Source: Natribaculum luteum
Lineage (GTDB): Archaea > Halobacteriota > Halobacteria > Halobacteriales > Natrialbaceae
NCBI RefSeq assembly: GCF_023008545.1
Contig: NZ_CP095397.1
Span: 1,426,001 to 1,490,000, forward strand
DNA: 64,000 bases
Reading direction: 5' to 3'
A program made the position numbers and the translations under genes. Shown piece by piece: positions 52,002 through 60,342 of the stretch (position 1 is its first letter; every line of letters begins with the position of its first letter). The notes below the pieces were generated by a model. It ran no database searches. It saw only the letters and a list, made by a program, of their open reading frames with translations, and was not told where the DNA came from.

Positions 52002-53249
52002 TCAGGCGAACAGCGTCCGCGCGTCCTCGAGCGCCTCGACGAGCGCGTCGATCTCCTCGCGGGTGTTGTAGACGTAGAAGGACGCACGAGCCGACGCGGC
52101 GACGCCGAGTTTGTCGTGCAGCGGCTGGGTGCAGTGGTCGCCGGCGCGGATCGCGACGGCGTGGTCGTTCAGGATCGAGGTGAGGTCGTGGGCGTGGACG
52201 CCCTCGAGGTTGAAACTGACCAGGCCGCCTCGCTCTGGTCCCGGTTCGGGGCCGTAGATCTCGACGTCGTCCTCGGCGGCGAGTCGGTCGTAGGCGTACT
52301 CGGTCAGGGTCTCCTCCCTGTCGCGAACCCGCTCCATGCCGATCTCCTCGAGGTAGTCGACGGCGGCGTGGAGGCCGACCGCCTCGGCGATCGGCGGCGT
52401 CCCGGGTTCGAACTTCCAGGGAACGTCGCCCCACGTGGAGTCCTCGAAGGTGACCTTTCGGATCATGCCGCCGCCGTAGTGGTAGGGCTCGAGGGCCTCG
52501 AGGATGTCGGCTTTCCCGTACAGACAGCCGATGCCGGTCGGTCCGACCATCTTGTGACCGGAGAAGGCGTAGAAGTCGGCGTCGATTTTCTCGACGTCGA
52601 CCGGCCGGGTGGGGACGGCCTGTGCGCCGTCGACGAAGATGTACGCGTCGTGGTCGTGGGCGATGTCGGCGAGTTCCGAGACGGGATTTACCGTCCCGAG
52701 GGTGTTCGAGACGTGGACGACGCTCACCATGGCGGTGTCGTCGGTGATACACTCGCGAGCGTGGTCCATGTCGAGTCGGCCGGTCTCGTCGACCCGGACG
52801 TACTTGACGTCGGCACCCGTTCGCTTCGCGATCTGCTGCCAGGTGACCAGCGAGGCGTGGTGTTCCATCTCCGTCAGCACGACCTCGTCGCCAGGGCCGA
52901 GTTCGGACAGCCCCCACGAGTACGCGATCAGGTTCTCCGATTCGGTGGTGTTCTTGGTGAAGACCATCTCCTCGCGGCCGCCGCTCGCCCCGACGAACTC
53001 GGCGACCCGGTCGTGGGCGTCCTCGTAGGCGACCGACGCTTCCTGGCTCAGGTGGTGGATGCCACGGTGGACGTTCGCGTTGTACCGCCGGTAGTAGTCG
53101 CTCATCGCCTCGACGACCGGCTCTGGCGTGTGGGTCGTCGCCGCGTTGTCGAGGTAGACCACCTGCTTGCCGTCTACCTCCCGCTCGAGGATCGGGAAGT
53201 CCGTCCGGATCCGCTCCACGTCGAGATCCTCGACGTCCTGTTGACTCAT
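52002..53249 (-). CDS. sufS: Cysteine desulfurase SufS
   Basis: The 415-aa PLP enzyme removes sulfur from cysteine as a persulfide for Fe-S cluster building. Features are IRTDFPILEREVDGKQVVYLDNAATTHTP (N-terminus and PLP-site start), YYRRYNANVHRGIHHLSQEA, FTKNTTESENLIAYSWG, the PLP-lysine segment FYAFSGHKMVGPTGIGCLYG, and the persulfide cysteine in VAIRAGDHCTQPLHDKLGV. The length and short active-site loop are those of group II SufS. The sufU gene downstream encodes its usual sulfur acceptor. Start MSQQDVEDLDVERI fits the family. Confidence 0.96.
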   Translation of the reverse strand: MSQQDVEDLDVERIRTDFPILEREVDGKQVVYLDNAATTHTPEPVVEAMSDYYRRYNANVHRGIHHLSQEASVAYEDAHDRVAEFVGASGGREEMVFTKNTTESENLIAYSWGLSELGPGDEVVLTEMEHHASLVTWQQIAKRTGADVKYVRVDETGRLDMDHARECITDDTAMVSVVHVSNTLGTVNPVSELADIAHDHDAYIFVDGAQAVPTRPVDVEKIDADFYAFSGHKMVGPTGIGCLYGKADILEALEPYHYGGGMIRKVTFEDSTWGDVPWKFEPGTPPIAEAVGLHAAVDYLEEIGMERVRDREETLTEYAYDRLAAEDDVEIYGPEPGPERGGLVSFNLEGVHAHDLTSILNDHAVAIRAGDHCTQPLHDKLGVAASARASFYVYNTREEIDALVEALEDARTLFA

Positions 53250-53352
53250 TACTGGCTAGGAAGAACCGCAGACAAAACACTCCTTCGGTCGCGGCCGTTT
53301 GGATGGGAAAGACCGGTCGACGACCGATCGCTCGCTGTTCGAGCCACACCCC

Positions 53353-54195
53353 TCACTGCGTGACTTCGATGACTCGCGCCCCGCAGTCGTCGCAGGTGAT
53401 CGCGTAGACCTCGTGTGCCCGACAGCACGATTCGACGGTTTCCTCGCCGATCGAAATCTCCCCCTCGCAACTCGGGCATCGCTCGACGAACACCCGGAGA
53501 CTGGCGACGAGCTGGCTCTGGGTCTCGAGCGGGAACGTCTCCCAGTCGGCCAGCCGCGTCTCGAGGACGTCGAACCCGGCGAGGTCGGCCAGCAACGCGG
53601 CGTCGGACTCCCAGCGGCCGGCGCGACGACCGTCGACAGTCACGAAGACGTGACTCTCCAGGTCGCGGTGTCGAACCCGCTCGGGATCGATGTCGAAACG
53701 GTCAGCGAGTTGTTCCTGTCGGTCGCCGCCTCGCAAATCGTCGATCCGCGACCGGAACTGCTCGGCGACGTCGTCGGCGAGACAGAGGTCGGTCCCGTCG
53801 ACGCAGTCGGCGACGACGCCGGCCTCGAGGAGCACTCGCTCGGGATCTACGTCCTCGTCCTCGACGGCGTCGGTGGCGTCTCGCTGACGCTCTTGGGTCG
53901 CCCGCTGGTCGACGGCGGGTGAGGCGGGTGCCTTCTCGAACTTCGCCAGCAGCCACTCCGGGAAGTAGCGTTTGGTCAGCGTGGGCGTGCCGGGGACGAG
54001 GTAGCCCCGCAGGTAGATTGCGAGCAGGGAGACGAGGCCGACGACGATCCCCAGCGGCGGCGAAACGACCGCGGTGACGATCGCGAGGGCGACGGCGATC
54101 GCGACGTTGACCACCGTACACGGCGGGCACCTGTTTTCACCCGTGTACTCCGGCCGTCGAAATCGATCGATCGTGCGTGACAGTCTCGATTGCAT
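53353..54195 (-). CDS. Membrane protein with C-terminal zinc-ribbon-like domain
   Basis: The 280-aa protein has a basic N-terminus (MQSRLSRTIDRFRRPEYTGE), a CPPC pair, and two helices (VVNVAIAVALAIVTAVVSPP, LGIVVGLVSLLAIYLRGYLV). A long cytosolic domain follows, with DPERVLLEAGVVADCVDGTD and ESHVFVTVDGRRAGRWESDA. Near the C-terminus, CPSCEGEISI and AITCDDCGARVIEV form two CxxC pairs, likely zinc-binding. I recognise no named family. Start at 54195 avoids an arginine-rich upstream extension. No neighbour suggests a role; the divergent 54313 gene is on the same strand 118 bp upstream. Confidence 0.78.
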   Translation of the reverse strand: MQSRLSRTIDRFRRPEYTGENRCPPCTVVNVAIAVALAIVTAVVSPPLGIVVGLVSLLAIYLRGYLVPGTPTLTKRYFPEWLLAKFEKAPASPAVDQRATQERQRDATDAVEDEDVDPERVLLEAGVVADCVDGTDLCLADDVAEQFRSRIDDLRGGDRQEQLADRFDIDPERVRHRDLESHVFVTVDGRRAGRWESDAALLADLAGFDVLETRLADWETFPLETQSQLVASLRVFVERCPSCEGEISIGEETVESCCRAHEVYAITCDDCGARVIEVTQ

Positions 54196-54312
54196 ACTGC
54201 TTGCGAGGACGCGAGCCGACAAAATTCCCGTGGTCGTTCGCGGTCGCGCGTGGCCTTGCACTGGTCCGTGACGGCTCGTCCGGCTTTCGTCCAGTCGATC
54301 GCGTTGGCGCGC

Positions 54313-55071
54313 TCACTTCGAGCGGAGTTCGGAGATCACCGACGGCTGTGTCCGTCGGAGTAGCAGTTCGGCGTACCGCGCCTGGAGCCACGCCAGCCCG
54401 TTGAACAGGTGCAAGACGACGATTCCCACGACGACGCCGACGATCGAGACGACCAGCGCATCCCCGAGCGAATCGGCGTAGTTCGAGATGACTTCGCCCC
54501 CGGCGACCGTGATCGTCGAGGAGACGTCGACGGCCCACTCGTCGTGCTGGTAGGCGATCTCCGGGACGACCTCGATCGGATTGAGGACGTGGATGCCGAT
54601 CTGCTCGTTCTGGTAGTGAAGCGGTGCGGTCACGAGCGTGAACGTGACCGAGAGGCCGGTGACGACGACGACGAACGTCCCGATACCGATGAAGAACCTG
54701 GAAAAGAGGAAGACGAGCCCTCTCCACGGCCCGAGATCGAAGACCAGTCGCCACGCACGTTTGCGAAGGTCCTCGGGCGGTGCCGACGTCGGTATCTCTG
54801 CGTCGAGCAGGCTCGAGGCGAGCCACCGCTCGAGGGCGGTCAACTCGATCACGACGAACTGCATGGTGAGCAGCATCGGAATCCCGACGAGGAGGACGAC
54901 GAGGGCGGCCGACGTGATCCCCCCTGCGACCAGGAACACGAAGTACGCGAGGCCGAGCGGGAACGCGAGCGAGAGATACAGCAGGCTGTAGTACGTCTGT
55001 TTGCGGACGACGACTCCGACGAACCAGCGACAGGTCCGGCGGAAGTCGCCTGCGAGTTCGCTTGCGCTCAT
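54313..55071 (-). CDS. Membrane protein with a putative sensor domain (PF13796-like)
   Basis: The 252-aa protein has five or six hydrophobic segments (TYYSLLYLSLAFPLGLAYFV, GITSAALVVLLVGIPMLLTM, LVFLFSRFFIGIGTFVVVVT, GDALVVSIVGVVVGIVVLHL). An intervening loop with YQHDEWAVDVSSTITVAG is probably outside. The layout FPLGLAYFVFLV...ALVVLLVGIPMLL is that of the 'putative sensor' domain (PF13796) used by actinobacterial histidine kinases and also found alone in haloarchaea. No kinase domain is attached here. It precedes a small DUF7521-like gene on the same strand. Confidence 0.75.
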   Translation of the reverse strand: MSASELAGDFRRTCRWFVGVVVRKQTYYSLLYLSLAFPLGLAYFVFLVAGGITSAALVVLLVGIPMLLTMQFVVIELTALERWLASSLLDAEIPTSAPPEDLRKRAWRLVFDLGPWRGLVFLFSRFFIGIGTFVVVVTGLSVTFTLVTAPLHYQNEQIGIHVLNPIEVVPEIAYQHDEWAVDVSSTITVAGGEVISNYADSLGDALVVSIVGVVVGIVVLHLFNGLAWLQARYAELLLRRTQPSVISELRSK

Positions 55072-55216
55072 TCGACCTCACCTCGCAATCTGCCGGCTGT
55101 TCGTCGCTCGAGGTGTCGGCACGCGTCCGTCTCGCGACCGTCTGTGGACGCGGCGAGGATCGCCCCTCGTTTCGCCTGGAACGGGCCGGGACCGGTTCCG
55201 GGGTGACAGTCGGCGG

Positions 55217-55570
55217 TCATGGTCGATCTCGAGGTCGCGATCGGTTCGGTCGCTTGAACGAGCGGACGATGGCGAGGAGTCCGAGCAGGTGACAGGCGGT
55301 GATCGAGAGCAGCACCTGCGCGTCGGTCGCCGACAGCAGCAAGTCGATCGTATACGAAAGGACGAACGGAACGGTCGTGAGGAAGACGACGCCGATGGCG
55401 AGAAATAGCATCGGCCGGCTGTCGTTGCGGACGTAGCCGCGGTAGGCCGTCCACGCGACGATCGCGCCGAGGATCGCGCTGGCTGCTCCCACGAGGAAGA
55501 TCGTCGTCCACTCGTCGAACGTGGCCGTGGCTGCCACGGATCCGGCGGTAGTCCTCGCGTCGACGTTCAC
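55217..55570 (-). CDS. Three-helix membrane protein (DUF7521-like)
   Basis: A 117-aa protein starting with GTG (VNVDARTTAGSVAATATFDE). It has three membrane helices (IFLVGAASAILGAIVAWTAY, PMLFLAIGVVFLTTVPFVLS, LLSITACHLLGLLAIVRSFK) and a basic end. The core (AWTAYRGYVRNDSRPMLFLAIGV) is paralogous to the gene at 55749 (ANRAYRGYRRASDPALLWLALGI). I recall this family as DUF7521. GTG is the only start that excludes a low-complexity N-terminal extension. Function unknown; it is associated with a winged-helix regulator, which fits a regulated envelope response. Confidence 0.75.
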   Translation of the reverse strand: MNVDARTTAGSVAATATFDEWTTIFLVGAASAILGAIVAWTAYRGYVRNDSRPMLFLAIGVVFLTTVPFVLSYTIDLLLSATDAQVLLSITACHLLGLLAIVRSFKRPNRSRPRDRP

Positions 55571-55748
55571 GACTCCCACCTCCACTTCCCTAACCTCACA
55601 TTCACCTCCACTTCTGGTCTCGAGGCCGTCGGACGTCCACAGCGCCCGTGACGGCCCGCGACGACGGAGCGAATGAGGGGGATCGCACTGCCGTCGCCGT
55701 CTGCCGTCGTGGTCGTCATCGTAGTTGGGGTCATCGGTATAGTCGTGA

Positions 55749-56063
55749 TCACGGTCGTCCGTACACCGCATAGAGAATCGCCGCGAGGCCGACGATCTCG
55801 CTGCCGGTCGCGGCGACCGTCGTCAGCAACTGGGAGGTGTCGGTCAACGTCGGTACCAGGAATCGGACGACGGTCGGAACGGCTGCGAGTAGCGTGATGC
55901 CGAGTGCGAGCCAGAGCAACGCCGGATCGCTCGCTCGTCGGTACCCACGGTAGGCCCTGTTCGCGATCCACAGCGCGACGACGAACGCGACCGCCCGGCC
56001 GAGAAGCACGAGCACGGCGGCGGTTTCCGCGCTTGTTCCCGTCTGCAGTGGTGTCCAGTCCAT
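55749..56063 (-). CDS. Three-helix membrane protein (DUF7521-like), paralogue of the previous
   Basis: The 104-aa product starts MDWTPLQTGTSAETAAVLVL. The three helices are AVLVLLGRAVAFVVALWIAN, ALLWLALGITLLAAVPTVVR and LTTVAATGSEIVGLAAILYA, ending AVYGRP. It lies directly after the winged-helix gene. A GTG at 56072 that overlaps the regulator stop (GTGA) would add MIA; both starts are coupled to the regulator. Pairing of DUF7521 with an HTH gene recurs in haloarchaea as I recall. The 178 bp up to the next paralogue shows no gene. Confidence 0.75.
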   Translation of the reverse strand: MDWTPLQTGTSAETAAVLVLLGRAVAFVVALWIANRAYRGYRRASDPALLWLALGITLLAAVPTVVRFLVPTLTDTSQLLTTVAATGSEIVGLAAILYAVYGRP

Positions 56064-56068
56064 GGCGA

Positions 56069-56410
56069 TCACAGATCCTCGAACAGCCGGGTGAACCGAT
56101 CCGCGGGGTCTTCTTCGCGACGTCGAACCTCGAGATCCATCTCGCCGTCGGCCACTTCGATCGCCACGCGCTCGAGTCGCGTACTGTACACTTTGTAGTG
56201 ATGCCCGTCCGGGTCGAGTTCCTGGTAGGACTCGACGAAGTCTCGCTCCTCGAGGCGGTCGATTCGTCGATAGATCGTCGGCGGCGACGCATCACAGCGC
56301 TCGGTAAGTCGATCGACGGACATCGGTTCGTCGCTCGCTTCGATGAGGATCGACCTGGCGTACTCGTCTTCGAGTAACGCGAGTATCTCGTCTTCCTCAT
56401 CGTCTGTCAT
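56069..56410 (-). CDS. Winged-helix transcriptional regulator
   Basis: A 113-aa ArsR/HTH_20-type DNA-binding protein: MTDDEEDEILALLEDEYARS, MSVDRLTERCDASPPTIYRR (recognition helix at about 40-60), DRLEERDFVESYQELDPDGH (wing), then RREEDPADRFTRLFEDL. It is upstream of, and coupled to, the DUF7521 genes, so it probably controls them. A TATA box TTTATATTAT on the minus strand (56431-56440) lies 21-30 nt before the ATG; this excludes the alternative start at 56449. Confidence 0.9.
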   Translation of the reverse strand: MTDDEEDEILALLEDEYARSILIEASDEPMSVDRLTERCDASPPTIYRRIDRLEERDFVESYQELDPDGHHYKVYSTRLERVAIEVADGEMDLEVRRREEDPADRFTRLFEDL

Positions 56411-56589
56411 CTTCTCGTTAGTATGGACAGATAATATAAAAGCACCCACAGTTTCTCCCGGTGAAACCGTGGGTTCGGGCCATTATCGTCTCCTCTCGCG
56501 GCACTCGAACCCCCGGCTGATGACTGCGATCGGAACTGACGGACCGGAGAAACGGTCTGGCGACGTCACCGACGTCCCCGTCTCGGATC

Positions 56590-56892
56590 CTAGTACATCC
56601 GTAACAACTGCGCGTGACGTGTCGACCCCACCTCGAGGACGTTCGCCTCGTCGACGAAGCCCTCCCGGACGGCCAGTTCGACGGCGTCGGTACCGACGAT
56701 GTTGGCGACCGTCGCCCGCGAGAGGCTGTCGACGACGACGCCGTCGTCGACCTCGTCGCCGCCGTAGAACTCCTCGGTGACGGTCAGCGAGACCTCGCCC
56801 TCCTCGAATGTCTCGCCTAAAATCTCGCTGTCACAGACGGCGACCAACAGCCCTTCTTCGGTTTCGCGCTCCTTGACGAGCATTCGGCTCAT
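56590..56892 (-). CDS. DUF424 family protein
   Basis: The 100-aa protein starts MSRMLVKERETEEGLLVAVC, then LGETFEEGEVSLTVTEEFYGG, LSRATVANIVGTDAVELAVR and FVDEANVLEVGSTRHAQLLR. This is the DUF424 signature, an archaeal family linked in other genomes with translation genes. No function is known. Its ATG overlaps the stop of the TPR gene (ATGA), so the two are translationally coupled. An internal ATG (MLVKERE, 56883) would also fit the family, but the overlap favours 56892. Confidence 0.88.
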   Translation of the reverse strand: MSRMLVKERETEEGLLVAVCDSEILGETFEEGEVSLTVTEEFYGGDEVDDGVVVDSLSRATVANIVGTDAVELAVREGFVDEANVLEVGSTRHAQLLRMY

Positions 56893-57650
56893 CCCTGAAG
56901 TTGCTCTCGCTGCTCGACGAGTTCTTCCTCGGCACGTTCTCGCATCTCGTTTGCCTCCTCGGCGAGCTCTTCGGCCTCGTCGTACTCGCCGAGTTCCTCC
57001 AGGATCTCGGCTTTCTCCTCGAGTACCTTCGCGTTGCGCATGCCGAGTCGGATCGTGTTGTCGATGCAGTGGAGGGCGTCCTCGACCAGACCACGCTCGG
57101 AGAGGAAGAACGCGCGGTTGAACCAGCCCTCGGCGAACCGCTCGTCGATCTCGACGGCCCGTTCGGCGTGCTCGAGTGCCTGTGCGGTCTCGCCGAACTC
57201 CCAGAGCGCGTAGGCGAGGTTCGTCTCCGCCGTCGCGGCGTGTTCGCTCGAGTCGTCGATCTGCAGCGCCTCGCGGTGTGCACCGATCGCCTCGTCCCAC
57301 TCCTCGAGTTCGGCGTGGGCGACGCCCTTGTTCACCCACGCCTCCTGCTCGAGGTCGTCGGCGGCGGCGAATCGGGCGGTTCGTTCGAACGCCTCGGTCG
57401 CCTGCTCGAAGCGATTGATCTGCATGTAGTTGAGGCCGACCTCGAGCAGCTCTCCGGCGTCGACGTCGTCGAGTGCGACGTTGCGCTCGTCGAGCAAGTC
57501 GGTCACGACGCGGGAGTCGACGGGGTCGACCTTCGCGGGGTCGACGCCCAGCTCCGGCGGGTCGAGGTCGAACTCGTCGTAGGGATCGTCGAAGCCGGCA
57601 CCTTCGGAGAACTGGTGCTCGTGGTCGCGATCGCCCTCTCGTTCGGTCAT
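56889..57650 (-). CDS. Tetratricopeptide repeat protein
   Basis: The 253-aa acidic protein has an N-terminal disordered segment (residues 1-65) followed by TPR units: LLEVGLNYMQINRFEQATEAFERTARF, WVNKGVAHAELEEWDEAIGAHREALQI, ETNLAYALWEFGETAQALEHAERAVEI, WFNRAFFLSERGLVEDALHCIDNTI, and a partial unit to about 230. A coiled-coil tail ends in EEELVEQREQLQG. TPR arrays mediate protein-protein contacts; the partner is not identifiable. It is coupled with the DUF424 gene. The start at 57650 begins the acidic N-terminus. Confidence 0.88.
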   Translation of the reverse strand: MTEREGDRDHEHQFSEGAGFDDPYDEFDLDPPELGVDPAKVDPVDSRVVTDLLDERNVALDDVDAGELLEVGLNYMQINRFEQATEAFERTARFAAADDLEQEAWVNKGVAHAELEEWDEAIGAHREALQIDDSSEHAATAETNLAYALWEFGETAQALEHAERAVEIDERFAEGWFNRAFFLSERGLVEDALHCIDNTIRLGMRNAKVLEEKAEILEELGEYDEAEELAEEANEMRERAEEELVEQREQLQG

Positions 57651-57729
57651 CGACGCGAAATTGGGCCGCGTCCCGGTTAAGGTCTGCGCTCGCGACCCGT
57701 CGGATCGCTCGAGCGGATCGCCTCTCCGA

Positions 57730-57818
57730 TCATACGGTCTGCTGTCCCTCGTTTTCGCAGCGACCACCCGCCGGGACGCGGTCGCTGCGGGACGGACGTC
57801 CAGCGGTCCGTACAGGAT
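57730..57818 (+). repeat. Dispersed palindromic element, copy 4
   Basis: Left arm TCATACGGTCTGCTGTCCCT and central stem CGCAGCGACC and GGTCGCTGCG match the family. The right arm (CCAGCGGTCCGTACAGGA) is diverged. It lies between the divergent TPR and thpR genes, and the TAGCTTCAAGG just after it is where the thpR promoter is expected. Confidence 0.75.
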
Positions 57819-57850
57819 AGCTTCAAGGAACCCGACGGCGAACGTCCGCT

Positions 57851-58408
57851 ATGCGTCTATTCGTCAGCGTCGACCTGCCGCCGGAGCTGACGGAGCCGGT
57901 CGCACGGCTCCAGGAGGAGTTCGCCGACGCCAGCGGGCTGAACTTCACCGATCCCGAGCAGGTCCACGTCACCCTGAAGTTTCTCGGCGACGTTGAGGAG
58001 GCGCAACTGCCGGAGCTGACGCGCGAACTCGAGGCCGCAGTCGCCGACGCCGACGTCGACCCGTTCACCGCCAGGTTCGGCGGACTGGGCGTCTTCCCCG
58101 ATCTCGAGTACATCCGCGTCCTCTGGCTCGGGGTCGAGGAGGGCAGCGAGGAGCTGACGTGCCTCTACGAGGCGATCGAGGACCGGACGACGGCGATAGG
58201 GTTCGATCCGGAGAGCCACGATTTCACGCCCCACGCCACCCTCGCGCGGATGCAACACGCCGGCGGGAAAGAGCTGGTCCAGGAGCTCGTCACCGAGCGA
58301 GCGCCGACGGTCGGCGAGACGGTCGTCGAGGAGGTTCGCCTGACCGAGAGTACCCTCACCGACGAGGGCCCGGTCTACTCGACCGTCGAGTCGTTTCCAC
58401 TCGAGTGA
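57851..58408 (+). CDS. thpR: RNA 2',3'-cyclic phosphodiesterase (LigT/2H family)
   Basis: The 185-aa protein has the two HxT motifs of the 2H superfamily: QVHVTLKFLG (H40/T42 region) and TPHATLARMQ (H132/T134 region). The N-terminus MRLFVSVDLPPELTEPVARL is the ThpR standard, and the C-terminal VEEVRLTESTLTDEGPVYS completes the fold. It opens 2',3'-cyclic phosphates in RNA or seals tRNA halves in the reverse reaction. Start at 57851, just after a palindromic element. It is not part of the downstream translation operon, which has its own TATA box at 58475. Confidence 0.94.
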   Translation: MRLFVSVDLPPELTEPVARLQEEFADASGLNFTDPEQVHVTLKFLGDVEEAQLPELTRELEAAVADADVDPFTARFGGLGVFPDLEYIRVLWLGVEEGSEELTCLYEAIEDRTTAIGFDPESHDFTPHATLARMQHAGGKELVQELVTERAPTVGETVVEEVRLTESTLTDEGPVYSTVESFPLE

Positions 58409-58506
58409 GCCCCGCGCGCGGCGAAACCGTCGACGACGGCTCCGACGGGTCGGTGCTCGACTGAATGGACAAGATTTTAAGCCAGCGTGGGTTACGTCCG
58501 CCCACT

Positions 58507-58659
58507 ATGGGCAAGAAGTCGAAGGCCAAGAAAAAGCGCCTGGCCAAACTCGAGAACCAGAACAGCCGCGTTCCGGCCTGGGTCATGCTCAAGACCGACA
58601 TGGACACGCAGCGAAACCCCAAGCGGCGCAACTGGCGACGCAGCGACACTGACGAATAA
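58507..58659 (+). CDS. rpl39e: 50S ribosomal protein L39e
   Basis: A 50-aa basic protein ([20 protein letters not shown], then [28 protein letters not shown]) that lines the ribosomal exit tunnel. Length and sequence are standard. TTTTAA at 58475-58480 lies 27 nt before the ATG and marks a leaderless operon start. An in-frame ATG at 58465 would add an unnatural extension. Its stop TAA overlaps the ATG of L31e (TAATG), so the two are coupled. Confidence 0.97.
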   Translation: MGKKSKAKKKRLAKLENQNSRVPAWVMLKTDMDTQRNPKRRNWRRSDTDE

Positions 58660-58937
58660 TGAGCGCAAGTGACTTCGAAGAACGGGTCGTAACGGTACCG
58701 CTTCGCGACGTCAAGGCGGGGGCGAACCACGAGGCCGCCAACCGCGCGATGACGATCGTCCGCGAACACCTCGCAAAGCACTTCGCGGTCGACGAAGACG
58801 CGATCAGACTCGACCCCTCGATCAACGAGGCCGTCTGGTCGAACGGTCGGTCCAACCCGCCACGGAAGCTCCGCGTCCGCGCGGCCCGCTTCGACGAGGA
58901 GGGCGAACCGGTCGTCGAAGCCGAGTTCGCCGAGTAA
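58659..58937 (+). CDS. rpl31e: 50S ribosomal protein L31e
   Basis: The 92-aa protein starts [20 protein letters not shown] and includes [20 protein letters not shown], as in L31e. It has the usual length and an acidic end typical of haloarchaea. The start overlaps the L39e stop (TAATG) and the next gene (aIF6) follows 1 bp after the stop, so the three are one operon. L31e sits on the large subunit near the exit site. Confidence 0.97.
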   Translation: MSASDFEERVVTVPLRDVKAGANHEAANRAMTIVREHLAKHFAVDEDAIRLDPSINEAVWSNGRSNPPRKLRVRAARFDEEGEPVVEAEFAE

Positions 58938-58938
58938 C

Positions 58939-59604
58939 TTGCTACGCGTCTCCTTCGCCGGCTCGGCGTACGTCGGCGTCTTCGCGCGTGCTACCGACGA
59001 CTACGTGCTGGTTCGCCACGACGTCGACGACGACATCGTCGCCGACCTCGAGGACGAACTCGAGGCCCCCGCCGTCTCGACGACGATCGGCGGCTCCTCG
59101 ACGGTCGGCGCGCTCGCGACCGGCAACGAGAACGGGCTGCTCGTCAGCAGCCGCATCCTCGAGTACGAACGCGAGCGCCTCGAAGAGGCGGTGGACCTCC
59201 CGATCGTCGAACTGCCTGGGAGTATCAACGCCGCCGGTAACGTCGTCCTCGCGAACGACTACGGGGCGTACGTCCATCCCGACCTCCCACGGGAGGCGGT
59301 CCAGGCGGTCAAAGAGGCGCTCGAGGTCCCCGTCGAACGGGGCGACCTCGCGGGCGTCCGAACTGTCGGGACCGCGGCGGTCGCCACGAACTCGGGCGTG
59401 CTCTGTCACCCGAAGGCGACCGACGAGGAACTGGACTTCCTCGAGGACGCACTCGACGTGCGAGCCGACGTCGGCACGATAAACTACGGTGCGCCGCTGG
59501 TCGGGTCGGGACTGATCGCGAACGACGCGGGATACGTCGTCGGGGAGGACACGACGGGTCCGGAACTCGGCCGTATCGAGGACGCGCTGGGCTACCTCGA
59601 GTAG
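58939..59604 (+). CDS. tif6: Translation initiation factor aIF6 (anti-association factor)
   Basis: The 221-aa protein begins at TTG ([20 protein letters not shown]) and contains [20 protein letters not shown]-like segments and repeats of the five-bladed propeller, e.g. [20 protein letters not shown] and [20 protein letters not shown]. It binds the large ribosomal subunit and blocks joining with the small subunit. The TTG start is set by the single-base distance to the L31e stop and the family N-terminus. The sequence is complete. Confidence 0.95.
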   Translation: MLRVSFAGSAYVGVFARATDDYVLVRHDVDDDIVADLEDELEAPAVSTTIGGSSTVGALATGNENGLLVSSRILEYERERLEEAVDLPIVELPGSINAAGNVVLANDYGAYVHPDLPREAVQAVKEALEVPVERGDLAGVRTVGTAAVATNSGVLCHPKATDEELDFLEDALDVRADVGTINYGAPLVGSGLIANDAGYVVGEDTTGPELGRIEDALGYLE

Positions 59605-59692
59605 TACTGCCGGCCGACGCGCCACTCGAGTTTCTGGGACGCCATCGAACGGGAAGGGAACATTCTTCCGATTGCCCAACGGATGGGTAGAC

Positions 59693-59869
59693 ATGAATCA
59701 GTACACCGTCACCGGTCGGTTCAAGAATCGCGACGGCTACGCGGAGTTCGAGACGGCTCTCGAGGCCGAAAACGAAGACGTCGCCCGCGAGCACGTCCTC
59801 TCACAGCTCGGCAGTCGCCACGGACTCAAACGGACGCAGATCGATCTCTCGGAGGTCGAAGCACGATGA
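59693..59869 (+). CDS. rplX: 50S ribosomal protein L18Ae (LX)
   Basis: The 58-aa protein (MNQYTVTGRFKNRDGYAEFE, TALEAENEDVAREHVLSQLG, SRHGLKRTQIDLSEVEAR) is the archaeal LX/L20e type. Its stop TGA overlaps the start of pfdA (ATGA). It lies 88 bp downstream of the aIF6 gene, which is close enough for one transcript. The ATG at 59693 gives standard length; upstream ATG at 59672 does not. Confidence 0.95.
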   Translation: MNQYTVTGRFKNRDGYAEFETALEAENEDVAREHVLSQLGSRHGLKRTQIDLSEVEAR

Positions 59870-60336
59870 GCAGCCAGCAAGAACTCCAGGCACTCTCCCA
59901 GCAGCTCCAGGAGATCCAGGGCCAGATCGAAGAACTCGAGGAAACGGTCGAAGCTATCCGTAAAGAACAAAGCGAGGTCGACGAGGCGATCGAAGCGATC
60001 GAGACTCTCGAGAGCGGGTCGGTCGTCCAGGTTCCGCTCGGCGGCGGTGCGTACCTCCGTGCGGAAGTCGAGGACATCGACGAAGTGATCGTCGAACTCG
60101 GTGCCGACTACGCCGCCGAGTTCGACGAGGACGACGCCGTCGACGCACTCGAGAACAAGAAGGATCGACTCGACGACCGAATCGAGGACGTGACCGAGGA
60201 GATTTCGGAACTCGAAGCCGAGAGCGCCCAGCTCGAACAGCAGGCCCAGCAGCTCCAGCAGCAGGCGATGCAACAGCAGATGCAGCAGATGCAGGGCCAG
60301 GGCCAGGGTCCGGGTCAGCAGGACTCCGACGAGTAA
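59866..60336 (+). CDS. pfdA: Prefoldin alpha subunit
   Basis: The 156-aa protein has two long coiled-coil helices (about 5-50 and 100-140) around a beta-hairpin region with VVQVPLGGGAYLRAEVEDID. It ends in a glutamine/methionine/glycine-rich tail (QQMQQMQGQGQGPGQQDSDE). Prefoldin hands unfolded proteins to the thermosome. The ATG overlaps the LX stop (ATGA), and ftsY follows 6 bp after its stop; all are one operon. Confidence 0.95.
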   Translation: MSSQQELQALSQQLQEIQGQIEELEETVEAIRKEQSEVDEAIEAIETLESGSVVQVPLGGGAYLRAEVEDIDEVIVELGADYAAEFDEDDAVDALENKKDRLDDRIEDVTEEISELEAESAQLEQQAQQLQQQAMQQQMQQMQGQGQGPGQQDSDE

Positions 60337-60342
60337 GGCCCC

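Noticed and set aside
55673-55897. Plus-strand open frame with a hydrophobic stretch (SAVVVVIVVGVIGIVVITVV)
   Set aside because: It runs into and antisense to the DUF7521-like gene and loses coding bias beyond the first third.
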